Positions 35,058 to 43,431 of a stretch of 64,000 nucleotides of DNA are shown here, in pieces; position 1 is the stretch's first letter, and every line of letters starts with the position of its first letter. The notes beneath the pieces are model-generated. The model ran no database searches. It had not been told where the DNA came from and saw nothing but the letters and a program-made list of their open reading frames with translations. The translations under genes and the position numbers were made by a program. Source of the stretch: Bog-257 sp963805985. GTDB taxonomy: Bacteria; Acidobacteriota; Terriglobia; Terriglobales; Acidobacteriaceae. Location: contig CAWDWG010000008.1 of NCBI GenBank assembly GCA_963805985.1, positions 620,001-684,000 on the forward strand, written 5' to 3'.

Positions 35058-35069
35058 ACAACTAGTTGT
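35058..35069. promoter_or_regulatory. Palindromic operator-like site 2 (acaactagttgt)
   Basis: A perfect 12-nt palindrome that shares the ACAAC..GTTGT arms with sites 1 and 3. It lies 3 nt from site 3, close enough for two regulator dimers to bind side by side. Confidence 0.7.
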
Positions 35070-35071
35070 TA

Positions 35072-35089
35072 TATACAACCAGTTGTATA
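35072..35089. promoter_or_regulatory. Palindromic operator-like site 3 (tatacaaccagttgtata)
   Basis: An 18-nt inverted repeat, symmetrical apart from the central CC/AG step. With sites 1 and 2 it makes an array upstream of the HxlR gene and some 330 nt upstream of the divergent HAF-like gene. Confidence 0.7.
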
Positions 35090-35416
35090 AATATTAGTAG
35101 TAGAGCCCGCGAGAGTTTCTTCTTCTTCCCATAGAACGGTTGTTGCGAAGGTTCCGTTTCTTGTAGATGTGTGCCGGCTGACTCTGCGACGAATGCGATT
35201 TCAAGCCATGCTTTGGTGTAGATCGCACTGTGCTACGAGTGATCCGTCCCTGCGTTTATTTCTGCCGTAACTAAAGCTCATATTAGCCGACTTGTAGAGG
35301 AATTAATGGCAGCTCGAATGCCCACCTACACACCATGCATGCCACTACAACGCCAGCCACTGCTCGTAAAGGGATTCCAGCATGACTGGTTATTTCAAAT
35401 CAATACAGGAGAAGTT
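35090..35416. other. Intergenic stretch between HxlR operators and the HAF-like gene
   Basis: 327 nt of lower-GC sequence. A frame opens at 35306 with a weak GAGG site and joins the HAF-like gene in frame, but it would bury the signal peptide. No other gene was seen. Confidence 0.5.
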
Positions 35417-36556
35417 ATGAATCGACTGCAGCTTTGCAAAGTAGCAAGTGTCGTATTTCTTGCATGTGGTTTAGCAAGCGCTCAACACATCACCACCTTC
35501 GAGGCTCCGGGCGCGGGTACAAGCTCCGGGCAGGGCTCCTCAGCCATAAGTATTAACCTGGAAGGGGACGTCTTGGGGTTCTACGCGGACTCGAACAACG
35601 TGGTTCACACCTTCTTGTGCGTTTCAGGCTGCACTTCGCCCCGCACCTTTACTACCTTCGAGGCTCCGGGCGCGGGCACAGCCGACGTGGGTTCCAACTG
35701 TTTCGTCCCCCAGACTTGCCAGGGCACTTACGCTTTCAGCAACAACGCGCTCGGGGTGATTACCGGTTTCTTCCGTGACTCCAGCAACGTGATTCACGGC
35801 TACGTGACCGCTCCGCCTTACAGGAACTTCACCACCTTGAACGAACCGGACGCGGGCACAAACGCCAACCAGGGCACTTTCGCGACGAGCGTCAACCTGG
35901 AAGGGGATGTCTCCGGAAACTACACTGACGCGAGCGGTGTGTCTCACGGCTTCGTGACCGCCCCGCCTTATACCACCTACACCTCATTCGATCCCGCGGG
36001 CTCCGGATTCACGCTTGTCTCAGCGGCGCTCGGCATCAACCTGGAGGGGGCGCTCACAGGTGAGTACTTTGACGCGAGCGGCGCGGCCCACGGTTACGTG
36101 CGCGCTCCGAATGGGACTTTCACCGAATTCAACGTGACCGGCGCAGGCACGGGCTCCGGCCAGGGCACCGAGAGCTCAGGCATCAACGACCTGGGGATGA
36201 TCACGGGACCTTACATTGATTCGAACGGCGCGATTCACGGCTACGTGCGCTCTGCGAACGGCGCCATCACCACCTTCGACGTTCCGGGGGCGGGAACAGG
36301 CTCCGGCCAGGGCACCGAGCCTGAGGGCAACACCCTGTTCGGGTTGGTTACGGGAAATTACGTCGACTCGAGCGGCGTGAATCACGGCTTCGTGCGGAGT
36401 CCTTCCGGCGAAATCACCACCTTCGACGCTCCGGGGGCGTCAAAAAACCCCGCTCAGGAGGGCACCATTCCGCAAACCCCTAACCTGTTTGGGCAGATCG
36501 CCGGATTCCTTCAGGACGCGAACGGGGTGTTTCACGGCTTCCTGCGGACCCCGTAG
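35417..36556 (+). CDS. Secreted HAF-like repeat protein
   Basis: Starting at the ATG at 35417 (AGGAGAAG upstream), the protein has 379 residues with a signal peptide MNRLQLCKVASVVFLACGLA and cleavage near SAQ. The rest is six to seven tandem repeats of about 55 residues with the pattern TTFxAPGAGTxxxQGTxxxxINxxGxxxGxYxDxxGVxHGFVRxPxG, which resembles the extracellular HAF repeat family. A frame extension from 35306 would add 37 residues in front and was rejected. The repeated DNA inside the gene reflects this protein repeat. Function is unknown; surface exposure is inferred. Confidence 0.85.
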   Translation: MNRLQLCKVASVVFLACGLASAQHITTFEAPGAGTSSGQGSSAISINLEGDVLGFYADSNNVVHTFLCVSGCTSPRTFTTFEAPGAGTADVGSNCFVPQTCQGTYAFSNNALGVITGFFRDSSNVIHGYVTAPPYRNFTTLNEPDAGTNANQGTFATSVNLEGDVSGNYTDASGVSHGFVTAPPYTTYTSFDPAGSGFTLVSAALGINLEGALTGEYFDASGAAHGYVRAPNGTFTEFNVTGAGTGSGQGTESSGINDLGMITGPYIDSNGAIHGYVRSANGAITTFDVPGAGTGSGQGTEPEGNTLFGLVTGNYVDSSGVNHGFVRSPSGEITTFDAPGASKNPAQEGTIPQTPNLFGQIAGFLQDANGVFHGFLRTP

Positions 36557-36980
36557 GCCCGCTCTGAGGTAAGCAGGCATCCCAGTTGACGGTTAATTCC
36601 GCGACACCGGGACGCAGGAAACCTGGACGTCCGGTTGGAGGAGGGAGGGGTGTCGTATCACTGCCTCTCCCAACCTCAACACGCTGTCTCCTGCAGTGCC
36701 CGCCTCTTCGCAACCATGGCTAACAAGATCAACGACAGCGGACAAATCTCGGGCATGGCAATCGTGCTCAGTGGCCGGATGCGGGCAGACACCTTCGCAT
36801 CTTTGGGATTCTTCGCCTTCCGGGCAGGCGGCCCAACCTGTCATCATGCATAGGCGCGAATCGGGAGTTCCACCCGAACCCTTCTTAGGTTGGATTCAAC
36901 CTCCCGTAGTTCGTCTGGTAGTCGCCATCTCTCCGCCCACGGCATCTCGCCTTGCAAATGCGTAATTCTTCCTCGGGCCA
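36557..36980. other. Gene-less stretch with a repeat-protein remnant
   Basis: No intact gene lies between the HAF-like protein and the FAD oxidoreductase. A short frame at 36635-36853 encodes a fragment of a HAF-type protein, listed separately. Confidence 0.5.
36635..36853 (+). pseudogene. Remnant of a HAF-type repeat protein
   Basis: The frame includes ANKINDSGQISGMAIVLSGRMRADTFA, which follows the xxINDxGQIxGxA pattern of HAF-type proteins, but it is only 72 codons long and has no signal peptide or second repeat. It is probably a decayed gene piece left near the intact HAF-like gene. Confidence 0.5.
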
Positions 36981-38372
36981 CTAGGACGGTGTTCCAGGCG
37001 GAACATTCTGATTCAGCCGGAAGAAATTGCGCGGATCGTAATGCGTCTTGACCGCAACCAGGCGGTCCCATCGTTCTCGGTAAGCTTCAGGAACGCGATC
37101 CTGCTCGTCGCCGCTCATAAAATTCACGTAGACACCGGGCTTCATTGCGGGGCGAAGCTTATTGAATAATCCACGAACCCATGCGATGTGAACGTCATCG
37201 GCAGAAGCTTCCGGCCAGTTCGCGAGGAGATTCATAATGAAGGGGGCGCTGCGATCGCCGAACGCCGTTTCGCCAGCGGGGACCTGCGCCGTTGTACCAC
37301 CGAGATAAGCGAGTTCAATTTGGGTTTCCGGCGACGGTAGCGACACAACCGCTTCCAGCAGGCGATCGATGGTGGCATCGTCGAGATAGTTGAAGTAGCC
37401 GGATTTTGTGTAGTAACGCTGGCCGTGGGGGAAGCAGGAATCCGCCATCGTCTGCAGATGAAGGAACGAAACCGCACGGCTGCTTACAGAATCGGGACGA
37501 CACATAGTAAGGGCGGGTTGCAAATATCTGCCTGCGGCTTCGGAAGGACCGGTCCACACTAACGAACTACTCGCCACCGGGCGTCCGCGAAGGTCAACGG
37601 GTACCTGGTCATCATTTGGTGCCAGGCGGAGATCAATATTCCACTTCAGATCAATTGGCGCATCCGCCATGAAGTCTCTCCAGAATTCAAGGACGCGGCG
37701 AATGTCCGCCTCGCAAGAGAGTCCTTGCGCCAGCGTCACGGAAGTCAGCGGATGAAGTTTCACTTCGAACTCCGTGACAACGCCGAAGTTGCCCCCGCCT
37801 CCGCGGAGGGCCCAAAACAAGTCCGGATCCTCGCGAGAGTTGCAATGCACGACAGCGCCATCGGCGGTAACCAGGGTGAAGCCTTCGACGTTGTCGCAGG
37901 ACAGCCCGAATCGTCGAGTAAGCCATCCGGTGCCTCCGCCCAGCACTAATCCGGAAGCTCCGGTGTGCGAGACAACGCCCGAGGGAAAAACCAGCCCTGC
38001 TGGCTGCGTCGCGTTATCGATCGATCCGAGAAGACAACCACCAGCAAATCTGGCACGGCGGGCGTCCGCATCTACTGTGACCTGGCGCATCCTTGACAGG
38101 TCAATTACGAGACCGCCATGACAGGTGCTGAAACCAGCAAGACTATGACCGCCGCACCGAACGGCGGTTAGAATTCCGTGGGCGGAGGCGATCTGGACCG
38201 CATTCTGCACATCGCCGACATGCGCACAACGTGCGATCAGCCCTGGTTTCTTGGCGACCATGCCGTTCCAAATCGCACGCGCATTTTCGTAACGAGGATG
38301 ACCGGGCGGCAGCAGATCGCCTTCGAATCGCCCCAGGAGCGCGGAATACGTCTCTTCGGCTACTTCAGCCAT
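36981..38372 (-). CDS. FAD-binding oxidoreductase, berberine-bridge-enzyme type
   Basis: 463 residues. The FAD_binding_4 domain includes ARCAHVGDVQNAVQIA and AVRCGGHSLAGFSTCHGGLVIDL, where the His of GGHS is the usual site of covalent FAD attachment. LVLGGGTGWLTRRFGLSCDNV and FWALRGGGGNFGVVTEFEV follow. The C-terminal BBE motif is YRERWDRLVAVKTHYDPRNFFRLNQNVPP. No signal peptide is seen. Such enzymes oxidise sugars, alcohols or alkaloid-like compounds with O2. It begins where a truncated aminotransferase gene ends, so it appears to have replaced that gene's 3' part. Substrate unknown. Confidence 0.9.
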   Translation of the reverse strand: MAEVAEETYSALLGRFEGDLLPPGHPRYENARAIWNGMVAKKPGLIARCAHVGDVQNAVQIASAHGILTAVRCGGHSLAGFSTCHGGLVIDLSRMRQVTVDADARRARFAGGCLLGSIDNATQPAGLVFPSGVVSHTGASGLVLGGGTGWLTRRFGLSCDNVEGFTLVTADGAVVHCNSREDPDLFWALRGGGGNFGVVTEFEVKLHPLTSVTLAQGLSCEADIRRVLEFWRDFMADAPIDLKWNIDLRLAPNDDQVPVDLRGRPVASSSLVWTGPSEAAGRYLQPALTMCRPDSVSSRAVSFLHLQTMADSCFPHGQRYYTKSGYFNYLDDATIDRLLEAVVSLPSPETQIELAYLGGTTAQVPAGETAFGDRSAPFIMNLLANWPEASADDVHIAWVRGLFNKLRPAMKPGVYVNFMSGDEQDRVPEAYRERWDRLVAVKTHYDPRNFFRLNQNVPPGTPS

Positions 38373-38610
38373 TTCTTTGCACTCCTGCGGTCGCCTGCCT
38401 GGATCATCTCGTCCACTGCGCGACTCTTTGCGTAGCGCCCGCCTCGCTGCTCATTGCACTCGAGGAAATGGTGATTGACCGCGTCGAGTACCGCTTGCGG
38501 AACCTGCGCCCCGGCGGCATTGTCGAAGAACATGAAGTCCGGTTTTCGGTTCGATGCCGGGAAGGCGGTTCGCACGGAGTCAACCGGAAAGTGGGACAAA
38601 CCTCCGGAGG
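38360..38610 (-). pseudogene. Truncated class V aminotransferase / cysteine-desulfurase-like gene, N-terminal fragment
   Basis: The frame encodes FPVDSVRTAFPASNRKPD, FMFFDNAAGAQVPQAVLDAV and NEQRGGRYAKSRAVDEMI, the N-terminal signature of cysteine-desulfurase-like PLP proteins (xFLDNxxGxQVPxxVxDAV...NRGGxxxxS). The homology stops after about 75 codons, and the PLP lysine region is missing. The stop at 38360 lies 12 bp inside the following FAD oxidoreductase gene. The upstream limit is approximate; a continuous frame runs to 38734 without recognisable family sequence. It is a gene remnant cut off by a rearrangement. Confidence 0.7.
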
Positions 38611-38734
38611 GATCCTCGCCGTTGGTAACTCCATGGGATTTAAGCGGCAACCTTGCTCCTGGCTGTCTGGAAAGGTCGTATGGTGTTTTTGAGACGAACT
38701 TCGCCAACCTATACCGCGCCACATCCCTCGTCAA

Positions 38735-39045
38735 GAGCGGCAGTCATCTTTCCATTTCGCCCTACTTTCAACTTGGGGAGGAGGTTCTGGACTGACTGTC
38801 ATTTATGGAGTAGCGGCACCGGTGAAGCCACCACGCATTGGCAAGGTGCAGGCATAAAGCGCACACGCACCCCCTTGACTAAAGCGGACGTTGATTGCTG
38901 TTGCTGGAGGCTAAGCGTCTCGTATCGGTGAACACAAACAACAGTTCAGACCCGTTTGGGGCATTCACGAAGGATTTTGAGAGGAAAGCATGAACCAAGA
39001 ATGTGGTCATAATTGACCAGTTTTATATTGTGCCGGTTGCGTATC
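38735..39045. other. Gene-less stretch
   Basis: About 310 nt without a recognisable gene. A nine-codon mini-frame (MNQECGHN, ATG at about 38989) with a good GAGAGGAAAG site lies at its right end; it may be the start of a lost gene. Confidence 0.45.
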
Positions 39046-39240
39046 ATGTCAACCATGGGAAGCAGTCGAAACGGCGAGCCTCTCGCCTGCCCAGTTTGCG
39101 GAAGCGTTAACCTTCAAAGCTCGAATCGTCAGAGTATCGTGCTTCCGGGGGATGATCCCAAGTGCGCCACCTCTGGCATCCTCAGTCACCGATGTGAAAA
39201 CGATCACGTCTTCACGCATGGTGAAGAGGCTGGTCTATCC
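39046..39240 (+). pseudogene. Zinc-ribbon protein fragment
   Basis: From the ATG at 39046 the frame encodes PLACPVCGSVNLQ and then HRCENDHVFTH, a four-ligand arrangement (CPxCG ... RCxxxH) of a small zinc ribbon. After about codon 65 the sequence becomes shadow-like, and a different frame takes over with unrelated coding character (next entry). It is either a short intact zinc-ribbon protein with a foreign tail or a truncated one. Confidence 0.45.
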
Positions 39241-39535
39241 GTTTGTCGAAGAGATAATTCCGAAAACTCAAAGCAGCCCACTACCCAATCCCCGCCTGTT
39301 CCTGTCTCCGGCCAAGCCCGGCAAATTGATCTGGAGCGTCGGGCCGCTGTTCGTTCTTCCGACCGCCGCGGCCGAGCAACTCGGTCAGGGAAAGTTCAGT
39401 CTGAGACCGTCGGTCGTCGTGCTAACGACTCCCGGACACTGGGTGATTGAGATGAAGCTGCGATTAGACATCGCGGCAATTGTGAAAACTTTCTGCCAGC
39501 GTCATTCTTGGGGACGGATGTCAGGAATCCAGTGA
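39236..39535 (+). pseudogene. Fragment of an outer-membrane-channel-like (neuromedin-U-type annotation) protein
   Basis: In the second frame, FLSPAKPGKLIWSVGPLFVLPTAAAEQLGQGKFSLRPSVVVLTTPGHWV resembles the middle of secreted beta-barrel proteins that databases often label neuromedin U (WGVGPxFLLPTATxxxLGxGKWxxGPxxVxL). It lacks a start, signal peptide and most of the barrel, so it is a remnant. It is joined out of frame to the zinc-ribbon fragment. Confidence 0.5.
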
Positions 39536-39659
39536 TACAATCTGTGCCGCTTGAGGCCAGAAGAGAGTTTCAGCAGAAATAGAAACCAGCATCGCTCCCG
39601 ATGCTGACCGCCCGCGCAGTACGCTCCCTTCATACCGGCCATCAACCATGAGGAGGAAC

Positions 39660-41144
39660 ATGAAATCCCTGCGATTGCTCGCGATCGTTACGATCGCGTT
39701 GACCGCGGTGTGCGCCATGCAGGCGCAGACCTGGACACCCGTACAGAATGTCCCCAACATCGGCGCCGGCGCGATTGCGCTGCTGACCGACGGCCGTGTG
39801 CTGGTTCACGACGAAAGCGGTAACAGCACGCCTAACTGGTACACTCTCACCCCGGACATCAACGGCAACTATGCGACGGGCACGTGGACGCAAGTGGCAT
39901 CCACGCCATCCAGCTATGCGCCGCTGTACTTCGGATCGGCGGTCTTACCGGATGGGCGCTATATCACGGAAGGTGGCGAATACAACGATGGCCGTCCGAA
40001 TCGCGGCACCGTCGGCTACATTTACGACCCGGTAGCCAATACCTGGACCAACGTCGCTCCGCCCAGCGGATGGAGCAACATCGGCGACTCGCCTAGCGTC
40101 ATCCTGGTGAACGGCAGCTACATTCAGAGCAGTTGCTGCAACAATCCGCCCACGGCTGCCATTCTGAACCCATCGACCTTGACCTGGACGTCGACCGGAT
40201 CGAGCAAGTTCGACGTCTACGACGAAGAAGGCATGACCTTGCTGCCCGGCGGCATGGTGCTGGATGTGGATGCCTACGTGGAGAAGTATCAGGCGAACGG
40301 CATGAACTATGAGCTTTACAATCCCAGCACCGGCGCCTGGACCAGCGGCGGCAATACGCCGGAGCAGTACTGGGATTCGGCAGCGAACTGCGGAGGTTCG
40401 GGCAAGGCGTCGTTTGAGCTCGGTCCCGCTGTGTTGATGCCGAATGGAACCGTCTTCCAGACGGGCGCCAATACTTGCGGCGCGGGCCACAACGGAGTTT
40501 ATACGCCGAGCACTAACAGCTGGACTGAGGCTCCGGACTTCCCCGGCACCTTCGACATCGCCGATGGTGCAGCCGCGCTGGAAGTGAACGGTAATGTGAT
40601 GATGTTTGCCAGCCCGGGGGTCTTCGGAACCGGCGGCCAGATGTTCGAGTGGAACGGCAGCGCGCTCAACACTCTTCCCAATCCGCCGAACGGCTCGGGT
40701 GACTCGTCGTATTACGGCCACTTGCTGATGCTGCCCAGCGGACAGGTCATGTTCACCGATTTCAGCAACGACGTTGAGCTGTTCACTTCCACCGGCAGCC
40801 AGTACACCGGCTGGGCACCGACGCTGTTGTTGCCGAACATCACCATGAAGCACGGCACGACGGTACTGCTGAACGGAATGAACTTCAATGGCGCCTCGCA
40901 GAACAACGCCTATGGCGATGACTTCCAGGACGCCAGCAACTACCCGATCGTTCGCTTCACCAACGTCTCGACCGGACACGTGTTCTTCGGCCGGACACAC
41001 GACCACAACACGATGGCGGTGGGATATCACGGTCCTAGCTTCACGCACGTGGACATTCCAGCGGACATCGAAACCGGCCAGACGCACCTGCAGGTGATCG
41101 TCAACGGTATTCCCTCGCAGAATTACACGGTGGTCATCAACTAG
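39660..41144 (+). CDS. Secreted kelch/galactose-oxidase-like beta-propeller protein
   Basis: The start at 39660 is fixed by AGGAGG at 39651-39656; the upstream in-frame ATG at 39648 would put that site inside the gene. The protein has 494 residues with a signal peptide (SLRLLAIVTIALTAVCAMQAQ). The body shows kelch-like blades: LLTDGRVLVHD, AVLPDGRYITEGGEYN, YDPVANTWTNVAPPSGW, LLPGGMVLDVD, YNPSTGAWTSGG, VLMPNGTVFQTG, YTPSTNSWTEAPDFPG. A C-terminal Ig-like domain (THVDIPADIETGQTHLQVIVNGIPS) resembles galactose-oxidase-type DUF1929. The Cu ligands of galactose oxidase are not clearly present. A terminator follows. Confidence 0.85.
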   Translation: MKSLRLLAIVTIALTAVCAMQAQTWTPVQNVPNIGAGAIALLTDGRVLVHDESGNSTPNWYTLTPDINGNYATGTWTQVASTPSSYAPLYFGSAVLPDGRYITEGGEYNDGRPNRGTVGYIYDPVANTWTNVAPPSGWSNIGDSPSVILVNGSYIQSSCCNNPPTAAILNPSTLTWTSTGSSKFDVYDEEGMTLLPGGMVLDVDAYVEKYQANGMNYELYNPSTGAWTSGGNTPEQYWDSAANCGGSGKASFELGPAVLMPNGTVFQTGANTCGAGHNGVYTPSTNSWTEAPDFPGTFDIADGAAALEVNGNVMMFASPGVFGTGGQMFEWNGSALNTLPNPPNGSGDSSYYGHLLMLPSGQVMFTDFSNDVELFTSTGSQYTGWAPTLLLPNITMKHGTTVLLNGMNFNGASQNNAYGDDFQDASNYPIVRFTNVSTGHVFFGRTHDHNTMAVGYHGPSFTHVDIPADIETGQTHLQVIVNGIPSQNYTVVIN

Positions 41145-41167
41145 ACTTGCAAGTCGATTTGGAACCG

Positions 41168-41199
41168 GGGCACGGCTTCTGAGAAGTCGTGCCCTTTTT
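41168..41199 (+). terminator. Intrinsic terminator after the kelch-like gene
   Basis: gggcacggcttc-tga-gaagtcgtgccc makes a 12-bp stem with one G-U pair and a 3-nt loop, followed directly by TTTTT. It is 24 nt after the stop codon. Confidence 0.9.
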
Positions 41200-41250
41200 G
41201 TTTGTCTTCAGTGTTTGCGTGAGAGATGGGCAGACGAGACGCCTGCCCGA

Positions 41251-41275
41251 CAGCCGGCCAGAGGCCGGCGCTACA
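41251..41275. repeat. REP-like palindrome (family A, single hairpin)
   Basis: cagccggccagaggccggcgctac is the inverted single-hairpin form also seen at 16800-16825. Its right end overlaps the stop codon of the epimerase gene. Confidence 0.7.
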
Positions 41276-42326
41276 CGAGCTCGCTGTTGAAGCAGTCGCG
41301 AAGGGCGTCTTCAATCGTGAACTGAATCACTCGGGGGTAGTCGGGGCCGAGGAATTGCTGCAAGCGCGTGGTGTCCATGGTGTATGAGCCGATGAGATAT
41401 GGAAGCGCGTCGGGCGGGATCGAAGTGATGCCGAAGCGCCATAAGAGCTTCAATATCGCGTGAAAGACAGCGCGGCCGGGAACGCGCTTGATCGTGGCGT
41501 GAGCGATTTCGGCGCAGCGCTGCAGCGTAAGCGACTCGCCGCGTCCGGCGACGTTCATGATGGTGATGGGCGGATCGGTGTCGGGACGATTGAGCAGAAC
41601 GAGCAGCAATCGCGCAACGTCGTCCACATGAACAAACTGAACGCGCTTGTCGAGATAACTGGCTCCGTGCGGCAGCATCATCGGCAGCCGGCGTCCTTCG
41701 GCACGCATTCGCGCGGCGCGCTTGCTCGGACCTAGAGGCGTGCCGCGCAGAACTCCAACCATATAGTTCTGCATGCTTGCGCCGGTGAAGATGTGCGGAC
41801 GCAGAATATAGCTGCGGCAGTCACCGAGACTTTCGGAGCGATAGCGCACGACTTCGTCGCATTCGCGCTTGTGAATCGCATAAGTCAGAGTGTGGGCGCG
41901 CAGCGGGGCGTCTTCCCTCACCGCGCCGGGAGTTTCGGGACCGTAGGCCGCGACGCTGCTGGGAAAGATGAAGCGGCGGACATCGCCGCCGGTGCGATTC
42001 ACCACGCTGATCGCTTCCATCACGCGCGCGGTGCCGGCAACGTTGATCTGCCACATGCGCTCCACGTCGAGAACGCCGGTGCGCCGCGGATCGAGAACAA
42101 AGGCGAGATGAATGACGGAGTCAGCGCCGGTGGCGCGCAGCAGCTCAATGAGCTGGCGGCAGCAGGCCTCGCGGCCCAGGTCCATCTGGTGAAATTGCAG
42201 AGGAGAGGAAGTTTCGGGTGGGCGCATATCGACGCCCACCACACGAAACGGCGAGAGCAGCGGAAGCAGCCTGATTCCCAGATTGCCCGAAATCCCCGTA
42301 ACCAGGACAGTCCGCTCTGGCGGCAT
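41271..42326 (-). CDS. NAD-dependent epimerase/dehydratase (extended SDR)
   Basis: 351 residues from the ATG at 42326. VLVTGISGNLGIRLLPLLS is the TGxxGxxG nucleotide-binding motif, VVGVDMRPPE closes beta-2, FIFPSSVAAYG precedes the catalytic region, and YAIHKRECDEVV carries the YxxxK pair. FVHVDDVARLLL and FTIEDALRD follow in the C-terminal substrate-binding part. The start lies 1 bp after the stop of the PPIase gene, so the two are coupled on the minus strand. Likely a nucleotide-sugar or similar epimerase/reductase; substrate not visible. Confidence 0.88.
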   Translation of the reverse strand: MPPERTVLVTGISGNLGIRLLPLLSPFRVVGVDMRPPETSSPLQFHQMDLGREACCRQLIELLRATGADSVIHLAFVLDPRRTGVLDVERMWQINVAGTARVMEAISVVNRTGGDVRRFIFPSSVAAYGPETPGAVREDAPLRAHTLTYAIHKRECDEVVRYRSESLGDCRSYILRPHIFTGASMQNYMVGVLRGTPLGPSKRAARMRAEGRRLPMMLPHGASYLDKRVQFVHVDDVARLLLVLLNRPDTDPPITIMNVAGRGESLTLQRCAEIAHATIKRVPGRAVFHAILKLLWRFGITSIPPDALPYLIGSYTMDTTRLQQFLGPDYPRVIQFTIEDALRDCFNSELV

Positions 42327-42327
42327 A

Positions 42328-43431
42328 TTACTGCTGCTGTGGTGCTGGCGGCGGAGCCGGACTTGCAGGCGGCGGCGGCATCGGACGTCCTCCCGGGCCC
42401 ATGGGCGGACCACCCGGCCTCATCCCACCAGGCATTCCCGGACGCATACCCATCGGCTGCTCGGGAACGTCGGGACCGAAGTACGCTTCGTTGAGTACAG
42501 GGGTCGCCGAGTCCTTGACCTGCTTGATTTTGTCCTGATACATCTGCCGCTGAAGCGTCGTCTCAATGGTCGACTTCACCTCGCTCAAAGGCACGGTTCG
42601 GACAGACACCGCCTTGTAGATGTAGTAGACAGCGGGATCGTTAAACGGCTGCGAGACTTCGTTGGCCTTCAATTCGAAGACCGCCTCGTGCGTGGGAGGC
42701 AGCGAGCCGGGCCGGCGAGCGCCCAGATTCACGTCGGGCGAGGTCGTGGTGTAGCCGGCGTGTTCGTAAACTTCTTTTTCCAGCTTGGCCGGATCTTCGC
42801 CGGCGACCCAGCGCTCGCGGATTTTGACGGCGTAGGCCTGCTGCTCGTCGGCAGTGGGCTTAGGCGCGTCGCTCTTGCCTCCGGGCGCAGGAGTAAGCGG
42901 GATGCTGATTCGCTGCAGCGTTACTTCGGTGTACTTCTTGATGTTCGTGTTGTAGTAGTCCTGAAGCTGCTGCTCGCTGGGATGGGCGTACTCTTCCATG
43001 TAGTGCTGATCGAGACCCTGGGCCAGAATCTGGGTCTTGGCGAAAGTGAAAATCTCCTGCACTCTGGGATCGTTTTCCATTCCCAGCTCGCGGGCGGCAT
43101 CGGCCAGGACGAGCAACTCCGCGTACTTCTTGGCAAATCGCTGCTTCACTTCCGGCGGGACAGGCTTGTCGTTCTGCTGCAGCGCGGTGGTGAGCTTCTC
43201 AAATTGCTCGCGCGTGATGGTGCTGACGCAACCGGTTGGGGGCGCGCCGCCGGTCTTGGTCTGACAAGCGCCCTTCAGGGTGATGACGGGCTCCGACATG
43301 GGAACATTGGAAGTCGCGGGTGCGGGAGCAGCGGCTGCGGGCGGCGCGGCCGGTGGAGCGGGCTGCTGGCCATAGGCAATTGGCGTGATGGCACACGAAA
43401 GCGCGAGTACCAATTTTGTGAAACGTAACAT
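42328..43431 (-). CDS. Periplasmic parvulin-type peptidyl-prolyl isomerase (SurA/PpiC-like)
   Basis: Start at 43431 (GGAGG upstream; MLRFTKLVLALSCAITPIAYG is a signal peptide), 367 residues. After an Ala/Pro linker comes a SurA-N-like helical region (ITREQFEKLTTALQQNDKPVPPEVKQRFAKKYAELLVLADAAREL), then HPSEQQLQDYYNTNIKKYTEVTLQRISIPL and a parvulin-type core (GEDPAKLEKEVYEHAG, LGARRPGSLPPTHEAVFELKANEVSQPFNDPAVYYIYKAV). The tail is Met/Gly/Pro-rich and probably disordered. Expected role: chaperone or proline isomerase for outer-membrane or secreted proteins. The epimerase gene follows immediately. Confidence 0.87.
   Translation of the reverse strand: MLRFTKLVLALSCAITPIAYGQQPAPPAAPPAAAAPAPATSNVPMSEPVITLKGACQTKTGGAPPTGCVSTITREQFEKLTTALQQNDKPVPPEVKQRFAKKYAELLVLADAARELGMENDPRVQEIFTFAKTQILAQGLDQHYMEEYAHPSEQQLQDYYNTNIKKYTEVTLQRISIPLTPAPGGKSDAPKPTADEQQAYAVKIRERWVAGEDPAKLEKEVYEHAGYTTTSPDVNLGARRPGSLPPTHEAVFELKANEVSQPFNDPAVYYIYKAVSVRTVPLSEVKSTIETTLQRQMYQDKIKQVKDSATPVLNEAYFGPDVPEQPMGMRPGMPGGMRPGGPPMGPGGRPMPPPPASPAPPPAPQQQ

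Noticed and set aside
35417..36556. Tandem DNA repeats in this interval as a non-coding repeat array
   Set aside because: They follow codon periodicity and encode the HAF-like protein repeats, so they are explained by the gene.
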